From positions 1 to 64,000 of the forward strand of contig JAWSUY010000013.1 of assembly GCA_033852175.1 (NCBI GenBank): 64,000 nt of DNA, read 5' to 3'. The position numbers and the translations under genes are program-made. This document shows, piece after piece, positions 45,589 to 53,988 of the stretch. The notes below the pieces were generated by a model. It was not told where the DNA came from and searched no databases. It worked only from the letters and a program-made list of their open reading frames with translations. Position 1 is the stretch's first letter. The number at the start of each line of letters is the position of its first letter. Source of the DNA: Agarilytica sp033852175. GTDB taxonomy: Bacteria > Pseudomonadota > Gammaproteobacteria > Pseudomonadales > Cellvibrionaceae.

Positions 45589-46152
45589 ATGCCAAATAAA
45601 TTCCTTTCTTTAGACGATTCCCGACTGAATAACTTAACCAAGGTCTTTCATGAGCTATTTAGGGAGGCGTATCGAACGTGCCTAAAGGGTGGCGGGAGCG
45701 AGCCGCTTTACCGGCCAGCAAGCTCAGCAGAGGGGCTTCATACCATAGAGTTTTCCTACGATTACTTTTCCAGTGCTCTGCATGAAATTGCTCATTGGTG
45801 CATTGCGGGGCCAGAGAGGCTAGAAAAACTGGATTATGGCTATTGGTATGCTCCTGATGGGCGATCAGAGTCTCAGCAGGCTGAATTCGAAATGGTTGAG
45901 GTTAAGCCTCAAGCTCTGGAGCGGATATTGTCGTTTGCATCTTGCCAGCGTTTTCGCATTAGTGCCGATAACCTGACGTCAAGGGAGGGGCCTAGCGAAG
46001 CGTTTAAAATAGCTGTCCACCAGCAAACCTTGAGTTATTGTCGGGATGGGTTGCCTGAAAGGGCTGGCGCACTTGTCTTGGCGCTTGCGGAAGCCTTTGA
46101 CTCTTCGTCCCCGTGTGATTCCAAAAATTACTTGGCCGAGGACCTTGTATGA
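45589..46152 (+). CDS. epmC: Elongation factor P hydroxylase EpmC (YfcM)
   Basis: 187 residues. The family zinc-site-like motif SALHEIAHWCIAGPERL is present (HExxH at about 60-64), followed by DYGYWYAPDGRSESQQAEFEMVEVKPQALE, all typical of YfcM/EpmC. EpmC hydroxylates the beta-lysylated lysine of EF-P as the last modification step. The partner enzymes EpmA and EpmB are not in the window. The start is ATG at 45589; a TTG one codon upstream is in frame. The ribosome site is weak. It overlaps the exonuclease gene by 4 bases. Confidence 0.92.
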   Translation: MPNKFLSLDDSRLNNLTKVFHELFREAYRTCLKGGGSEPLYRPASSAEGLHTIEFSYDYFSSALHEIAHWCIAGPERLEKLDYGYWYAPDGRSESQQAEFEMVEVKPQALERILSFASCQRFRISADNLTSREGPSEAFKIAVHQQTLSYCRDGLPERAGALVLALAEAFDSSSPCDSKNYLAEDLV

Positions 46153-47045
46153 GTGAGGACAAGCGTTTGCACCTGTATATTATTGATGCGTCAATTTTTA
46201 TTTTTCGCTACTACTTTGCTATGCCTTCAAATTGGTTTTCCAGCAATAATCGTCCCACAGAAGCCGTTTATGGATACGCTTTGTGGCTAAAAAAACTTTT
46301 GGAGAATGAAAGCCCTCTAAATGTCGTGGCGTGTTTTGATGAGAGTTTAGGCTCATGCTTTCGCAATGAAATCTATCCGGACTACAAAAGTAGTCGTGAT
46401 CTACCCGATGACGACCTGGCCTTCCAGTTACTTGCCTGTAAAAAAATAACCTCTTTAATGGGTGTCCCCTGTTATGCTTCGGACCGCTATGAGGCAGACG
46501 ATCTAGCGGGATGTTTTGCTCGACTCTGTGACGGTGAAAATATTGAGTATTCTATTTTGACGCGAGATAAAGACTTATCTCAGCTGCTCTACGGCAACTT
46601 AGGACAATTATGGGATTACCCGGATAAAGAACCCTTCGGGCGTGAAGGTGTTTTTGAGAAAATGGGCGTGTATCCAGAGCAGGTACCCGATTATCTTGCT
46701 TTAGTCGGAGACCCAAGTGATGACATTCCAGGAGTGCCAGGTGTAGGGGCCAAAACAGCAAGCGCCTTGCTTTCGCATTTTGGTTCTTGGGGTGATATAA
46801 AAAATAATGTTGAATTGATACACAAATTGCCTATTCGTGGTGCAAAATCCTTACAGAATAAATTAACAGAATTTTCCGATCAGGTGGAGCTTGCGCTAAA
46901 GTTGACCCTAATTGGCACTGAAGCCGAAGCCGTGAACTGGAACAATACAAAAAGAATGTCCGTGGATAAAAATGAATTATCTGAATTGGCTTCTGGTCTA
47001 GGGTTTCCGTCATCATTTCTTAACTCTATAGAGGGTTTGGTGTGA
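46149..47045 (+). CDS. xni: 5'-3' exonuclease, Xni/ExoIX-like (PolI N-terminal domain family)
   Basis: 298 residues, a stand-alone FEN/PIN-type nuclease similar to the N-terminal domain of DNA polymerase I. Acidic metal-site residues are visible in YIIDASIFIFRYYFA, CFDESLGSCFRNEIYPDYKSSR, YEADDLAG, ILTRDKDLSQLL and LVGDPSDDIPGVPGVGAKTA. The last leads into the helix-hairpin-helix arch region. It probably acts on flap or 5' ends in repair or Okazaki processing. Longer than E. coli Xni (~250), so it may be a different clade. Overlaps epmC and pdxB by 4 bases each. Confidence 0.9.
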   Translation: MSEDKRLHLYIIDASIFIFRYYFAMPSNWFSSNNRPTEAVYGYALWLKKLLENESPLNVVACFDESLGSCFRNEIYPDYKSSRDLPDDDLAFQLLACKKITSLMGVPCYASDRYEADDLAGCFARLCDGENIEYSILTRDKDLSQLLYGNLGQLWDYPDKEPFGREGVFEKMGVYPEQVPDYLALVGDPSDDIPGVPGVGAKTASALLSHFGSWGDIKNNVELIHKLPIRGAKSLQNKLTEFSDQVELALKLTLIGTEAEAVNWNNTKRMSVDKNELSELASGLGFPSSFLNSIEGLV

Positions 47046-48154
47046 CATTACGTATTGTCGCGGATGAAAATATTCCCTTCGTACACGAATTGTTTTCTTC
47101 TTTTGGTGAGGTCGTAACGTTGCCTGGACGCTCCATGACCCGAGACGCCTTGGGCGATGCGGATATATTGTTGGTTCGTTCAGTAACTAATGTGGATAAG
47201 GGGCTAATAGATTCAGCTTCAATACAATTTGTTGGTACCTGTACAATTGGTGTGGATCATTTGGATACGGAATACCTCAACGAAAGAGGTATTCCATATG
47301 CCAACGCCCCGGGTTGTAATGCGAATGCAGTTGTTCAATATGTGTTGGGGGTGATGGCAAAACTAAATGGTTTTGATACGGCTAAAAAAGTACTTATTGT
47401 AGGCGGTGGTAATGTCGGGAGCAGGGTGTACGATGCGCTCACCAATCTCGGGTTTGATTGCAGTATCGTGGACCCTTTTCTTGACGGCAGTTGTGGTCGA
47501 AAACTTACGGAAATTTCTTCTCTACCATCTGCTGACATTATCTGCTGTCACGCCCCTCTAACGATTGATGGCCCGCATCCAACACGCCATATACTGGATG
47601 AAGAATTACTTTTGCAGATTAAAAACGGGGCAGTATTGATTAATGCAGGACGTGGTGGCGTTATCGATAATACGGCGTTGTTGAAAGTTCTGAATCAACG
47701 CTCTGACCTTCAAGTGGTGTTAGATGTTTGGGAAAATGAACCCGACATCAATACAGATCTTCTTCAGCTCATCACTTTGGGTACGCCTCATATTGCAGGG
47801 TACAGTTTCGAAGGCCGCTTAAATGGTTCGTTGATGATCTACGATGCCTTGGCCTCGCATTTGAAGTTAAATGTGAAAAGGGTGGCTGAGATTCGAAATA
47901 AAGTTTGTGACCAGGCTTTAGGCTGTTCCATTAACGCTCCCTCTCAATCTATATTGGAGGCCGTTGTCAGCAGCTATGACGTTTGTGTTGATGACGAGGC
48001 ATTAAGGGCTGTAGTGAACGAGTTGCCGCAGGCATTTGATGTGCTGCGCAAGAATTATCCGCAACGTCGAGAGTATTCACATTACCGACATGAAGAATTA
48101 CCTGAATCTTCACGGTCGATTTTTTTAAAACTGGGGTTTGATGTTGGACGCTAA
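47042..48154 (+). CDS. pdxB: 4-phosphoerythronate dehydrogenase
   Basis: 370 residues of the D-2-hydroxyacid dehydrogenase family, PdxB branch. It starts LRIVADENIPFVHELFSSFGEV, as in E. coli PdxB. NAD-binding motif VGGGNVGSRV (about 121-130). Catalytic region INAGRGGVIDNTALL, DVWENEPDI and TPHIAGYSFEGR carry the Arg/Glu/His set. The C-terminal PdxB dimerisation domain is present. It catalyses the second step of deoxyxylulose-5-phosphate-dependent vitamin B6 synthesis. GTG start overlapping the upstream stop (GTGA); the downstream gene begins inside its last codons. Confidence 0.95.
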   Translation: MTLRIVADENIPFVHELFSSFGEVVTLPGRSMTRDALGDADILLVRSVTNVDKGLIDSASIQFVGTCTIGVDHLDTEYLNERGIPYANAPGCNANAVVQYVLGVMAKLNGFDTAKKVLIVGGGNVGSRVYDALTNLGFDCSIVDPFLDGSCGRKLTEISSLPSADIICCHAPLTIDGPHPTRHILDEELLLQIKNGAVLINAGRGGVIDNTALLKVLNQRSDLQVVLDVWENEPDINTDLLQLITLGTPHIAGYSFEGRLNGSLMIYDALASHLKLNVKRVAEIRNKVCDQALGCSINAPSQSILEAVVSSYDVCVDDEALRAVVNELPQAFDVLRKNYPQRREYSHYRHEELPESSRSIFLKLGFDVGR

Positions 48155-49343
48155 AAGCAAAAAAATAACTATTGGGTTTTTGGTTAATCCCATTGCTGGG
48201 GCTGGAGGACCAGCTGCACATAAGGGGAGTGATTTAGGCGAAACACGTCGCGCTTTGTTGGCTGGTGAAATTCAGGCAAGATCTCCTTCGCGCGCGTTGC
48301 AGTTTTTAAACACGTTAGATGAGTTGCCTGAATGTCGTTTTGTAACGGCTCCTGGGAAAATGGGAGCTGATTTTTTAAAACAAGAAAGGCCGGGAGCATA
48401 TCATTGCGTTGATTTTGACTTGCCGAATGAGACGAGCGAGAAAGAGACTCAAAAAGTTGTTGAGTTAATGTTACAAGCTTCCATAGATCTTCTTGTTTTT
48501 GTGGGTGGCGATGGGACTGCGCGAGATGTGTGCTCTGTTGTTAGTGATGAAACGAAAAGCGGGGGCAAGAAAGTTCCGGTGTTGGGCGTTCCCTCTGGTG
48601 TGAAAATGCACTCAGGGGTATTTGCTATTACTCCTATTGCTGCCGCTTGTGTTTTAAATGAAGTTTTCTCAGGTGAATTGGTATCGCTTGTCGAGCGAGA
48701 AGTTAGAGATATTGATGAGGCGGCTCTTCAGAAAGGACGAGTGAAAAGTCGTTACTATGGTTCGATGTGGGTGCCAGATGAGGTCCGCTTTATTCAGAGT
48801 GTTAAATCGGGTGGCGTTGAGGTTGATGAACTTGTGCTTGCGGATATCTCTGCGGAAATCGGGGAGCGTTTGGAGGATGAGGAGAATCAGGATGCGTTAA
48901 TCATTTTTGCTACGGGTTCAACTACCCAGTTTGTTCAGCAGGAACTGGGCTTTCCTGGTTCGTTGATTGGTGTTGATGTGGTTCGAGCTGGCGCTTTGTT
49001 TGCTGAGGATGTATCTGCACCGCGGTTGGAATCTATTGTTTCTGAGTTTGCCGGGCGGGTAATTATTGTTCTGACGGCGATCGGTGGTCAGGGGCATATT
49101 TTAGGCCGGGGTAACCAGCAGTTGACGCCTAAGGTTTTGAGGCGAGTGGGGCGAGAGAATTTGTGGTTGGTGATGACGAAGGCTAAATTAGAAGCGCTTG
49201 ATGGGCGTCCTTTGTTGATTGATAGTAATGACCCAGAGTTGGATCGGTTATGGCAGGGGTTAGTGCCTGTAGTTACTGGGTATCATGATCAGGTTTTGTA
49301 TCGTTTGGGCGGGGACTTTTCAGGGGGGAGCGAGGAGGGGTAG
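48141..49343 (+). CDS. ATP-NAD/AcoX kinase-like protein
   Basis: 400 residues. Opens with TIGFLVNPIAGAGGPAAHKGSD, and the nucleotide-binding GGDGTARD motif is near 125-135 (LLVFVGGDGTARDVCSVV), then GVPSGVKMHSGVFA and TGSTTQFVQQELG. This matches the PpnK-related ATP-NAD kinase/AcoX family found in many gammaproteobacteria. It differs from the classical NadK, so the substrate is uncertain. It overlaps pdxB by 14 bases, which hints at a cofactor-related role. A weak terminator-like hairpin follows at 49371. Confidence 0.88.
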   Translation: MLDAKSKKITIGFLVNPIAGAGGPAAHKGSDLGETRRALLAGEIQARSPSRALQFLNTLDELPECRFVTAPGKMGADFLKQERPGAYHCVDFDLPNETSEKETQKVVELMLQASIDLLVFVGGDGTARDVCSVVSDETKSGGKKVPVLGVPSGVKMHSGVFAITPIAAACVLNEVFSGELVSLVEREVRDIDEAALQKGRVKSRYYGSMWVPDEVRFIQSVKSGGVEVDELVLADISAEIGERLEDEENQDALIIFATGSTTQFVQQELGFPGSLIGVDVVRAGALFAEDVSAPRLESIVSEFAGRVIIVLTAIGGQGHILGRGNQQLTPKVLRRVGRENLWLVMTKAKLEALDGRPLLIDSNDPELDRLWQGLVPVVTGYHDQVLYRLGGDFSGGSEEG

Positions 49344-49370
49344 TCAAAGTGGCAGTCAAGACTGATTCAG

Positions 49371-49391
49371 TACTTCGGCAAGTGTTTTTTT
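49371..49391 (+). terminator. Weak terminator-like hairpin after the kinase-like gene
   Basis: TACTT and AAGTG form a 5-bp stem (one G-T pair) around CGGC, followed by seven T residues. The stem is short, so efficiency is doubtful, but it stands 27 bases after a four-gene unit. Confidence 0.35.
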
Positions 49392-49581
49392 AGACGCGTC
49401 ACAAGCATGTCCCAATAGGCTCTCTAATGCTATTCTTGGGTATTAAATGGTCTTAAAAATACTTGCCTAAGTGCTGTGTCTCAGTGCCTATATTACTTAT
49501 GTTTATTGTGTTTCAAAGGTGGGGCTTTAAACCTTAGATTTTTAGAGTACTTTGTTTGAACGAAAAATGTTGAGAGACTTG

Positions 49582-50553
49582 ATGCAAGAAAAGTTATTAG
49601 ATTTATCACCAATATTCAGTGCGTTTGAAAAGGGTTTTGCAGAGGAATGTTCAGAAGAGGTAACGCGTTGGAATAATAGTTTTCGTGTTTTTCACGGTCG
49701 AGGAAAATGCTTCGAAAATTTGGACTGGATCAATATAGATTATCATGCATCACTCATTCTAATCACGATGTACAACTCCTCGTCGATTATTTTGGATGAG
49801 TCGTTAATCGAATATGTTGGTAAAGCTGTTTCTGATTGGGTTTTATCTTACCAGGACACGCTGGGTGTCGAATCCTTACTTCTACAGCGTCGAGATTTAT
49901 TTGGAGCGCCAATCTCTGCCCTAATAGGGGAGGTGCCTGAACGTTCGTTTGCTGTGCGCGATAATTTAAAATTTGGTTTGTCTTTTGGCCAGCAAAACGT
50001 CGGGTATTTTTTAGATATTGAACCTGCTCGTGTTTGGTTGGCTGAGCACTGTAAAGGAAAAAATCTGCTCAATCTTTTTTCTTATACCTGTGCGTTTTCA
50101 GTTGTTGCGAGTGGCGCGGGGGCTTCATCGGTTGTCAATATCGATATGAGTAAAAAGTCGTTACAGCGTGGTCGCGAAAATTATGCAATGAATGAACTTT
50201 CGACAGCTAGCGTGAAATTTCTGTCCCACGATATCTTCAAGTCTTGGGGGAAACTCAAAAAATTCGGGCCGTACGATATGATTATTATTGATCCTCCGAG
50301 TTTTCAAAAAGGTAGTTTTATCGCATCCAAAGATTATGAGAGGGTGATTCGAAGGATGGAGAGCTTGGTCGTAGAAGGCGGTTGTTTTCTAGCATGTTTA
50401 AATTCTCCTGAGGTTCGACTTGCGGATTTTCAGGAAATGATTGATGCGAATGCTCAAGGCTTTAGTTTTGAAGAAAAGCTGCAGCCTATTGATAGTTTTC
50501 CGGAGAAAGAAGATGGTCGAGAGCTGAAAATGCTGGTTTATCGTAAAGGATAG
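49582..50553 (+). CDS. Class I SAM-dependent methyltransferase, RlmI/RlmL-C-like
   Basis: 323 residues. An N-terminal EEHCUB/PUA-like or RlmI-type region precedes a Rossmann methyltransferase domain: VGYFLDIEPARVWL, LLNLFSYTCAFSVVASGAGASSVVNIDMSKKSLQRGRENY (motifs I-II) and IIIDPPSFQKGSF (motif IV, DPPSF). The DPPSF and NLFSYTCAF signatures group it with rRNA 5-methylcytosine or 2-methylguanine enzymes such as RlmI and RlmK, but the exact RNA target is not clear. ATG at 49582 is chosen for its GAGAG site 5 bases upstream; ATG at 49567 and TTG at 49552 are in frame. Confidence 0.85.
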   Translation: MQEKLLDLSPIFSAFEKGFAEECSEEVTRWNNSFRVFHGRGKCFENLDWINIDYHASLILITMYNSSSIILDESLIEYVGKAVSDWVLSYQDTLGVESLLLQRRDLFGAPISALIGEVPERSFAVRDNLKFGLSFGQQNVGYFLDIEPARVWLAEHCKGKNLLNLFSYTCAFSVVASGAGASSVVNIDMSKKSLQRGRENYAMNELSTASVKFLSHDIFKSWGKLKKFGPYDMIIIDPPSFQKGSFIASKDYERVIRRMESLVVEGGCFLACLNSPEVRLADFQEMIDANAQGFSFEEKLQPIDSFPEKEDGRELKMLVYRKG

Positions 50554-50753
50554 GGTGCCTTTTGTAAGTGGTACGGCTACGGTTGTATAGTACTTCACTA
50601 TTGTTTGAACATCGTAGTATAGAAAAGCCAAAGGCGCCTTCTTTCAAAACTCTGCCTGCCCTCTCGGATTTTAGCCTGACGTGGCTCCGTTGAAGTTGTG
50701 AGCGGCGTGAAGTGGTTGGCCTTTATGCTGAAATGGATTGTATTATATTGCTG

Positions 50754-50787
50754 TGCCGGAAGGCGCTTCGCTTTTCCGATCTACGGG
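50754..50787 (-). repeat. REP-like palindromic element
   Basis: On the minus strand the element reads GTAG (50784-50781) followed by an imperfect hairpin. The outer stem is CGGAA (50757-50761) with TTCCG (50774-50778). The inner stem is GCG (50763-50765) with CGC (50769-50771) around CTT. A GTAG head plus a bulged hairpin is the known layout of bacterial REP elements mobilised by RAYT transposases. It lies between convergent genes, as REPs often do. Only one copy is visible in the window. Confidence 0.6.
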
Positions 50788-50805
50788 AAATAAATTTATT
50801 TTTTT

Positions 50806-50815
50806 GGGGGGGGGG
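50806..50815. repeat. G10 homopolymer, intergenic
   Basis: Ten G residues follow seven T residues and the AT palindrome AAATAAATTTATTT, just downstream of the 3' end of a minus-strand hypothetical gene. No coding role. Confidence 0.7.
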
Positions 50816-50847
50816 TGAGCTAAGGGGGGAGAATTAAGAGGGATGGG

Positions 50848-51279
50848 TTAAGAAAAGTCGCGAGACTTAATCATATATCGCAAAACTAGCGATTTCAATG
50901 CTTCAGACGATCCTGTTTTCAATGTGTTTTTAAGTGCGTCGATTCTTCTTTTAGGGTTGTCTATTGAGTTGGAGTCTTCTGCGTCGAAACCCGCGAGCAA
51001 ATTAAAGCCTCGGTGCGTTAATGCCGCTTCCTCAACGGCTTCCTGTTTGACTTCGCTGGAATACTGAATGTAGTCACATTCTTTCAACCAAACAATCGCA
51101 CCAAAACCGGCTTCGAATCGAGGGCTGTGAAGACCAAATTCATCGGGCTCGTCTGCTCCTGAGATGTCCTCGACATAAAGCGCGGTTTTTACGGGAAAGC
51201 GGTGAAATAAACTTAACAAAATTTTGGCCGTATCTTTACAGAAATCATCAATATGCAAATCGCCAACAGGGCTTGTCAT
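50848..51279 (-). CDS. Hypothetical protein next to alaA
   Basis: 143 residues, not recognised. No signal or membrane helix. A central stretch with a conserved look is FEAGFGAIVWLKECDYIQYSSEVKQEAVEEAALTHRGFNLLAGFD. The C-terminus is helical with basic residues. It follows alaA after 20 bases on the same strand, so it is probably co-transcribed with it. Its start is the ATG at 51279. Confidence 0.75.
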   Translation of the reverse strand: MTSPVGDLHIDDFCKDTAKILLSLFHRFPVKTALYVEDISGADEPDEFGLHSPRFEAGFGAIVWLKECDYIQYSSEVKQEAVEEAALTHRGFNLLAGFDAEDSNSIDNPKRRIDALKNTLKTGSSEALKSLVLRYMIKSRDFS

Positions 51280-51299
51280 TTTATATTCCGAACGCTAGT

Positions 51300-52514
51300 T
51301 TATTTACGATAATTTTGTAAAAAGCGACCAAATTTATTGATAGCCTCTTCAATTTCATTTGCCTGCGGCAAAAAAACAATTCTGAAATGATCCGGGTCTG
51401 GCCAGTTAAAGGCTGTACCTTGGACCAATAATATTTTATCGCTTAATAAAAAGTCGAGAATGAGTTTTTGATCATCATCGATCTTATACATTTCGCGATC
51501 AATTTTTGGGAAAAGGTAGATCGTCCCTTTTGGGGTGACGCAGCTGACGCCGGGAATTTTATTGAGCGCGCGAATAGCGGCGTCTCTTTGTTCTAGCAGT
51601 CGGCCACCAGGAAGGATAAGTTCATTTACACTTTGGTAGCCACCTAATGCCGTTTGAACGGCATACATCGCCGGTACGTTGGCGCACAAGCGCATAGATG
51701 AAAGCATTTCTAAGCCTTCGATATAGCCTTGTGCGTGGCTTTTATCGCCGCTAATGACCATCCAGCCCGAACGGAAACCTGCTAAGCGATAAGATTTTGA
51801 AAGGCCGTTAAAGCTGATGCACATTAAGTCGCCAGCGACGCGCCCCATGGGGATAAACTCGGCTTCGTCGTATAAAATTTTTGAATAAATTTCATCGGAA
51901 AATAGTACGAGTTTATGTTCTCGTGCGACTTCAACGAGTTGTTCCAAAATTTCCTGATCGTATACCGCGCCAGTCGGGTTGTTGGGGTTGATGATCAGCA
52001 ATGCGCGGGTTTTGTCCGTAATTTTAGATTTTATATCTTCAATGTCAGGAAACCAGTTCGCTTCTTCTGCGCAGCGATAATGGATAGGCTTTCCGCCAGA
52101 CAAGTTGACCGCGGCTGTCCATAAGGGGTAATCGGGCGCCGGTATGAGTACTTCATCACCATTGTTCAGCAAGGCTTGGCAAGCCATGACAATCAGTTCG
52201 CTGACACCGTTTCCAAGAAAAATGTCATCGATGTCTACGTCCGGGATGTTCAGCTGCTGGCATTCTTGCATGATCGCTTTGCGAGCGGCAAATAAGCCTT
52301 TTGAGGCGGTATAACCCTGAGCGTTGCGAAGGTTATGAATTACGTCCGATATCAATTCATCGGGTGCATCAAAACCAAAGGGGCCTGGGTTGCCGATGTT
52401 GAGTTTAAGTATTCGTTGGCCTTCTTCTTCCAGGCGGTTGGCGTGGTCGAGTACAGGGCCACGAATGTCGTAGCAGACGTCTAATAATTTGTCTGATTTG
52501 TTAATCCGTTGCAT
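51300..52514 (-). CDS. alaA: Alanine transaminase AlaA (YfbQ type)
   Basis: 404 residues and close to E. coli AlaA (405) throughout: CYDIRGPVLDHANRLEEEGQRILKLNIGNPGPFGFDAP at the start, NGVSELIVMACQALL, PAPDYPLWTAAVNLSGG, NPNNPTGAVYD, and the PLP lysine in FNGLSKSYRLAGFRSGW. It converts pyruvate and glutamate to alanine and 2-oxoglutarate. The start is ATG at 52514; a TTG two codons upstream is in frame. Divergent from msrB across about 240 bases that hold a triloop dyad. Confidence 0.95.
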   Translation of the reverse strand: MQRINKSDKLLDVCYDIRGPVLDHANRLEEEGQRILKLNIGNPGPFGFDAPDELISDVIHNLRNAQGYTASKGLFAARKAIMQECQQLNIPDVDIDDIFLGNGVSELIVMACQALLNNGDEVLIPAPDYPLWTAAVNLSGGKPIHYRCAEEANWFPDIEDIKSKITDKTRALLIINPNNPTGAVYDQEILEQLVEVAREHKLVLFSDEIYSKILYDEAEFIPMGRVAGDLMCISFNGLSKSYRLAGFRSGWMVISGDKSHAQGYIEGLEMLSSMRLCANVPAMYAVQTALGGYQSVNELILPGGRLLEQRDAAIRALNKIPGVSCVTPKGTIYLFPKIDREMYKIDDDQKLILDFLLSDKILLVQGTAFNWPDPDHFRIVFLPQANEIEEAINKFGRFLQNYRK

Positions 52515-52663
52515 GGTCAATTCAGTTTTGTTTATCTATGGCTGTTTATTTTTAGTGATGTAGTGGCGTTGTCATGCGGTTATATCACAAGATTATCATT
52601 TTAATTGTTTGTCACCGTGTCGGCCGGGCTATCTGAGTTAATATGTTCGCTAGCTGCGTAAGC

Positions 52664-52680
52664 ATCAAGCTTAGCTTGAT
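52664..52680. promoter_or_regulatory. Perfect 7-bp dyad between alaA and msrB
   Basis: ATCAAGC (52664-52670), TTA, GCTTGAT (52674-52680). It lies 75 bases before msrB and 150 before alaA, in a divergent promoter region, and is not followed by a T-tract. It is a candidate operator for either gene. Confidence 0.4.
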
Positions 52681-52755
52681 CGTCTTACTTTTCATTGTGT
52701 TTTGCCTTGAGCTAATGCCTGAGGCTTTATCCCGTTGGTGATTTAAGGAACGATT

Positions 52756-53163
52756 ATGGCAGATGATGCGTTAAAAAACGATGCGTATTGGCGAGATAAA
52801 CTTTCTGCAGAGGAGTTTCATATATGCAGAGAAAAAGGTACTGAGCGCGCTTTTTCGGGTTCTTACTGTGACCAAAAAGCTTCTGGGACATATACCTGTA
52901 AGTGTTGTGGTCAAGATTTATTTGATTCTGAAACCAAATTTGATTCGGGTTCAGGCTGGCCTAGCTTTTATCAATCGAAAAATGACGGCTCGATAAATGA
53001 ACACCGTGATCAGTCTGCAATGATGGTTCGGACAGAAATTGTCTGTGCAAAGTGTGATTCGCATCTTGGTCATGTCTTTCCCGATGGTCCTGCTCCAACA
53101 GGGCAGCGGTATTGTGTTAATTCGGCGTCCTTGAATTTTGTTGGGAGGGTCGATACTGAGTGA
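52756..53163 (+). CDS. msrB: Peptide-methionine (R)-S-oxide reductase
   Basis: 135 residues. The MsrB fold shows two zinc-binding CxxC pairs (CKCCGQD and CAKCDSH), the substrate region FDSGSGWPSFYQ, and the catalytic cysteine in QRYCVNSASLNF (Cys120). It reduces methionine-R-sulfoxide in damaged proteins. Cytoplasmic, no signal. AAGGA ribosome site. Its stop overlaps the start of the glycosylase-like gene (GTGA), suggesting a two-gene oxidative or alkylation damage unit. Confidence 0.95.
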   Translation: MADDALKNDAYWRDKLSAEEFHICREKGTERAFSGSYCDQKASGTYTCKCCGQDLFDSETKFDSGSGWPSFYQSKNDGSINEHRDQSAMMVRTEIVCAKCDSHLGHVFPDGPAPTGQRYCVNSASLNFVGRVDTE

Positions 53164-53828
53164 AGTCATTTAACGAAATATATCAATTAGCTTGCCTTCA
53201 CAAAGGCGGGGAGTCCGTTATTGAGTCAACACTCCCTTCTGCGAGGTCGACAGAAGAGCTTGGCGCGATAGCTGACAGAGAATACCTATCGAATATGTGT
53301 CGTCGGGTTTTTCGTGCGGGGTTAAAGCATTCTCTAGTTGACAGTAAGTGGCCTCAATTTGAGCAGCGGTTTAAGGGGTTTGATCCGATTTTTTGTGCAA
53401 TGTTGAGCGAAGACGATATTGACGCAGCAATGAAAGATAGCAGTATTATTCGGCATCGACGTAAATTGAATTCAATTCGAACCAATGGGCAATTTGTTTT
53501 GGAGCAGTCGCGGGAGTCGGGTAGTTTCGGAGCCTACTTGGCGGGTTGGCCGCCGGAGCAAACTGTTGAACTTTGGTGGGACTTAAAGAAAAAAGGTAAG
53601 CAGATGGGAGGTAACTCCGGCGCAGCATTTTTGCGGTTGGTCAGAAAAGATACGTTTTTAATGGCGCGAGACGTCATCGCAGTGCTCATAAACTGCGGCG
53701 TGATAGAAAAGGAGCCTACTTCAAAGCGGGATCAGCGTTTAGTGCAGGCCGCATTTTCAACCTGGCAGGCTGAGTGTGGCCGCCCTCTCTGTGAAATTAG
53801 CCGAATTGTTTCGTATACCGCGACGTAA
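53160..53828 (+). CDS. DNA-3-methyladenine glycosylase I-like protein
   Basis: 222 residues of the Tag-like branch common in proteobacteria: MKSFNEIYQLACLHKGGESVIESTLP at the start, then MCRRVFRAGLKHSLVDSKWPQFEQRFKGFDP, DSSIIRHRRKLNSIRTN and MGGNSGAAFLRLVRKDTFLMARDVIAVL (helix-hairpin-helix region). It lacks the N-terminal Cys/His zinc pattern of classical Tag, so activity is less certain. GTG start overlapping the msrB stop, with GGGAGGG about 10 bases upstream. Confidence 0.85.
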   Translation: MKSFNEIYQLACLHKGGESVIESTLPSARSTEELGAIADREYLSNMCRRVFRAGLKHSLVDSKWPQFEQRFKGFDPIFCAMLSEDDIDAAMKDSSIIRHRRKLNSIRTNGQFVLEQSRESGSFGAYLAGWPPEQTVELWWDLKKKGKQMGGNSGAAFLRLVRKDTFLMARDVIAVLINCGVIEKEPTSKRDQRLVQAAFSTWQAECGRPLCEISRIVSYTAT

Positions 53829-53866
53829 GTCCAAACTGGCTTGAAAGGCGCAGACCTGTAGCTATT

Positions 53867-53876
53867 GGGGGGGGGG
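53867..53876. repeat. G10 homopolymer upstream of the DUF1499 gene
   Basis: Ten consecutive G in the 160-base gap before the gene at 53989, about 112 bases upstream of its start. Slippage here could alter promoter spacing if a promoter spans it; none is evident. Confidence 0.65.
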
Positions 53877-53988
53877 TGGTAAATAGGCCAAAATGGTGTG
53901 TTTGATTCAATATTCGCTTCTACCACTGATCTTAGAGTGTTGAGTGACGTTAAGCTCAAACCAAAATAAACCTTAGGAATAGTGTTCA

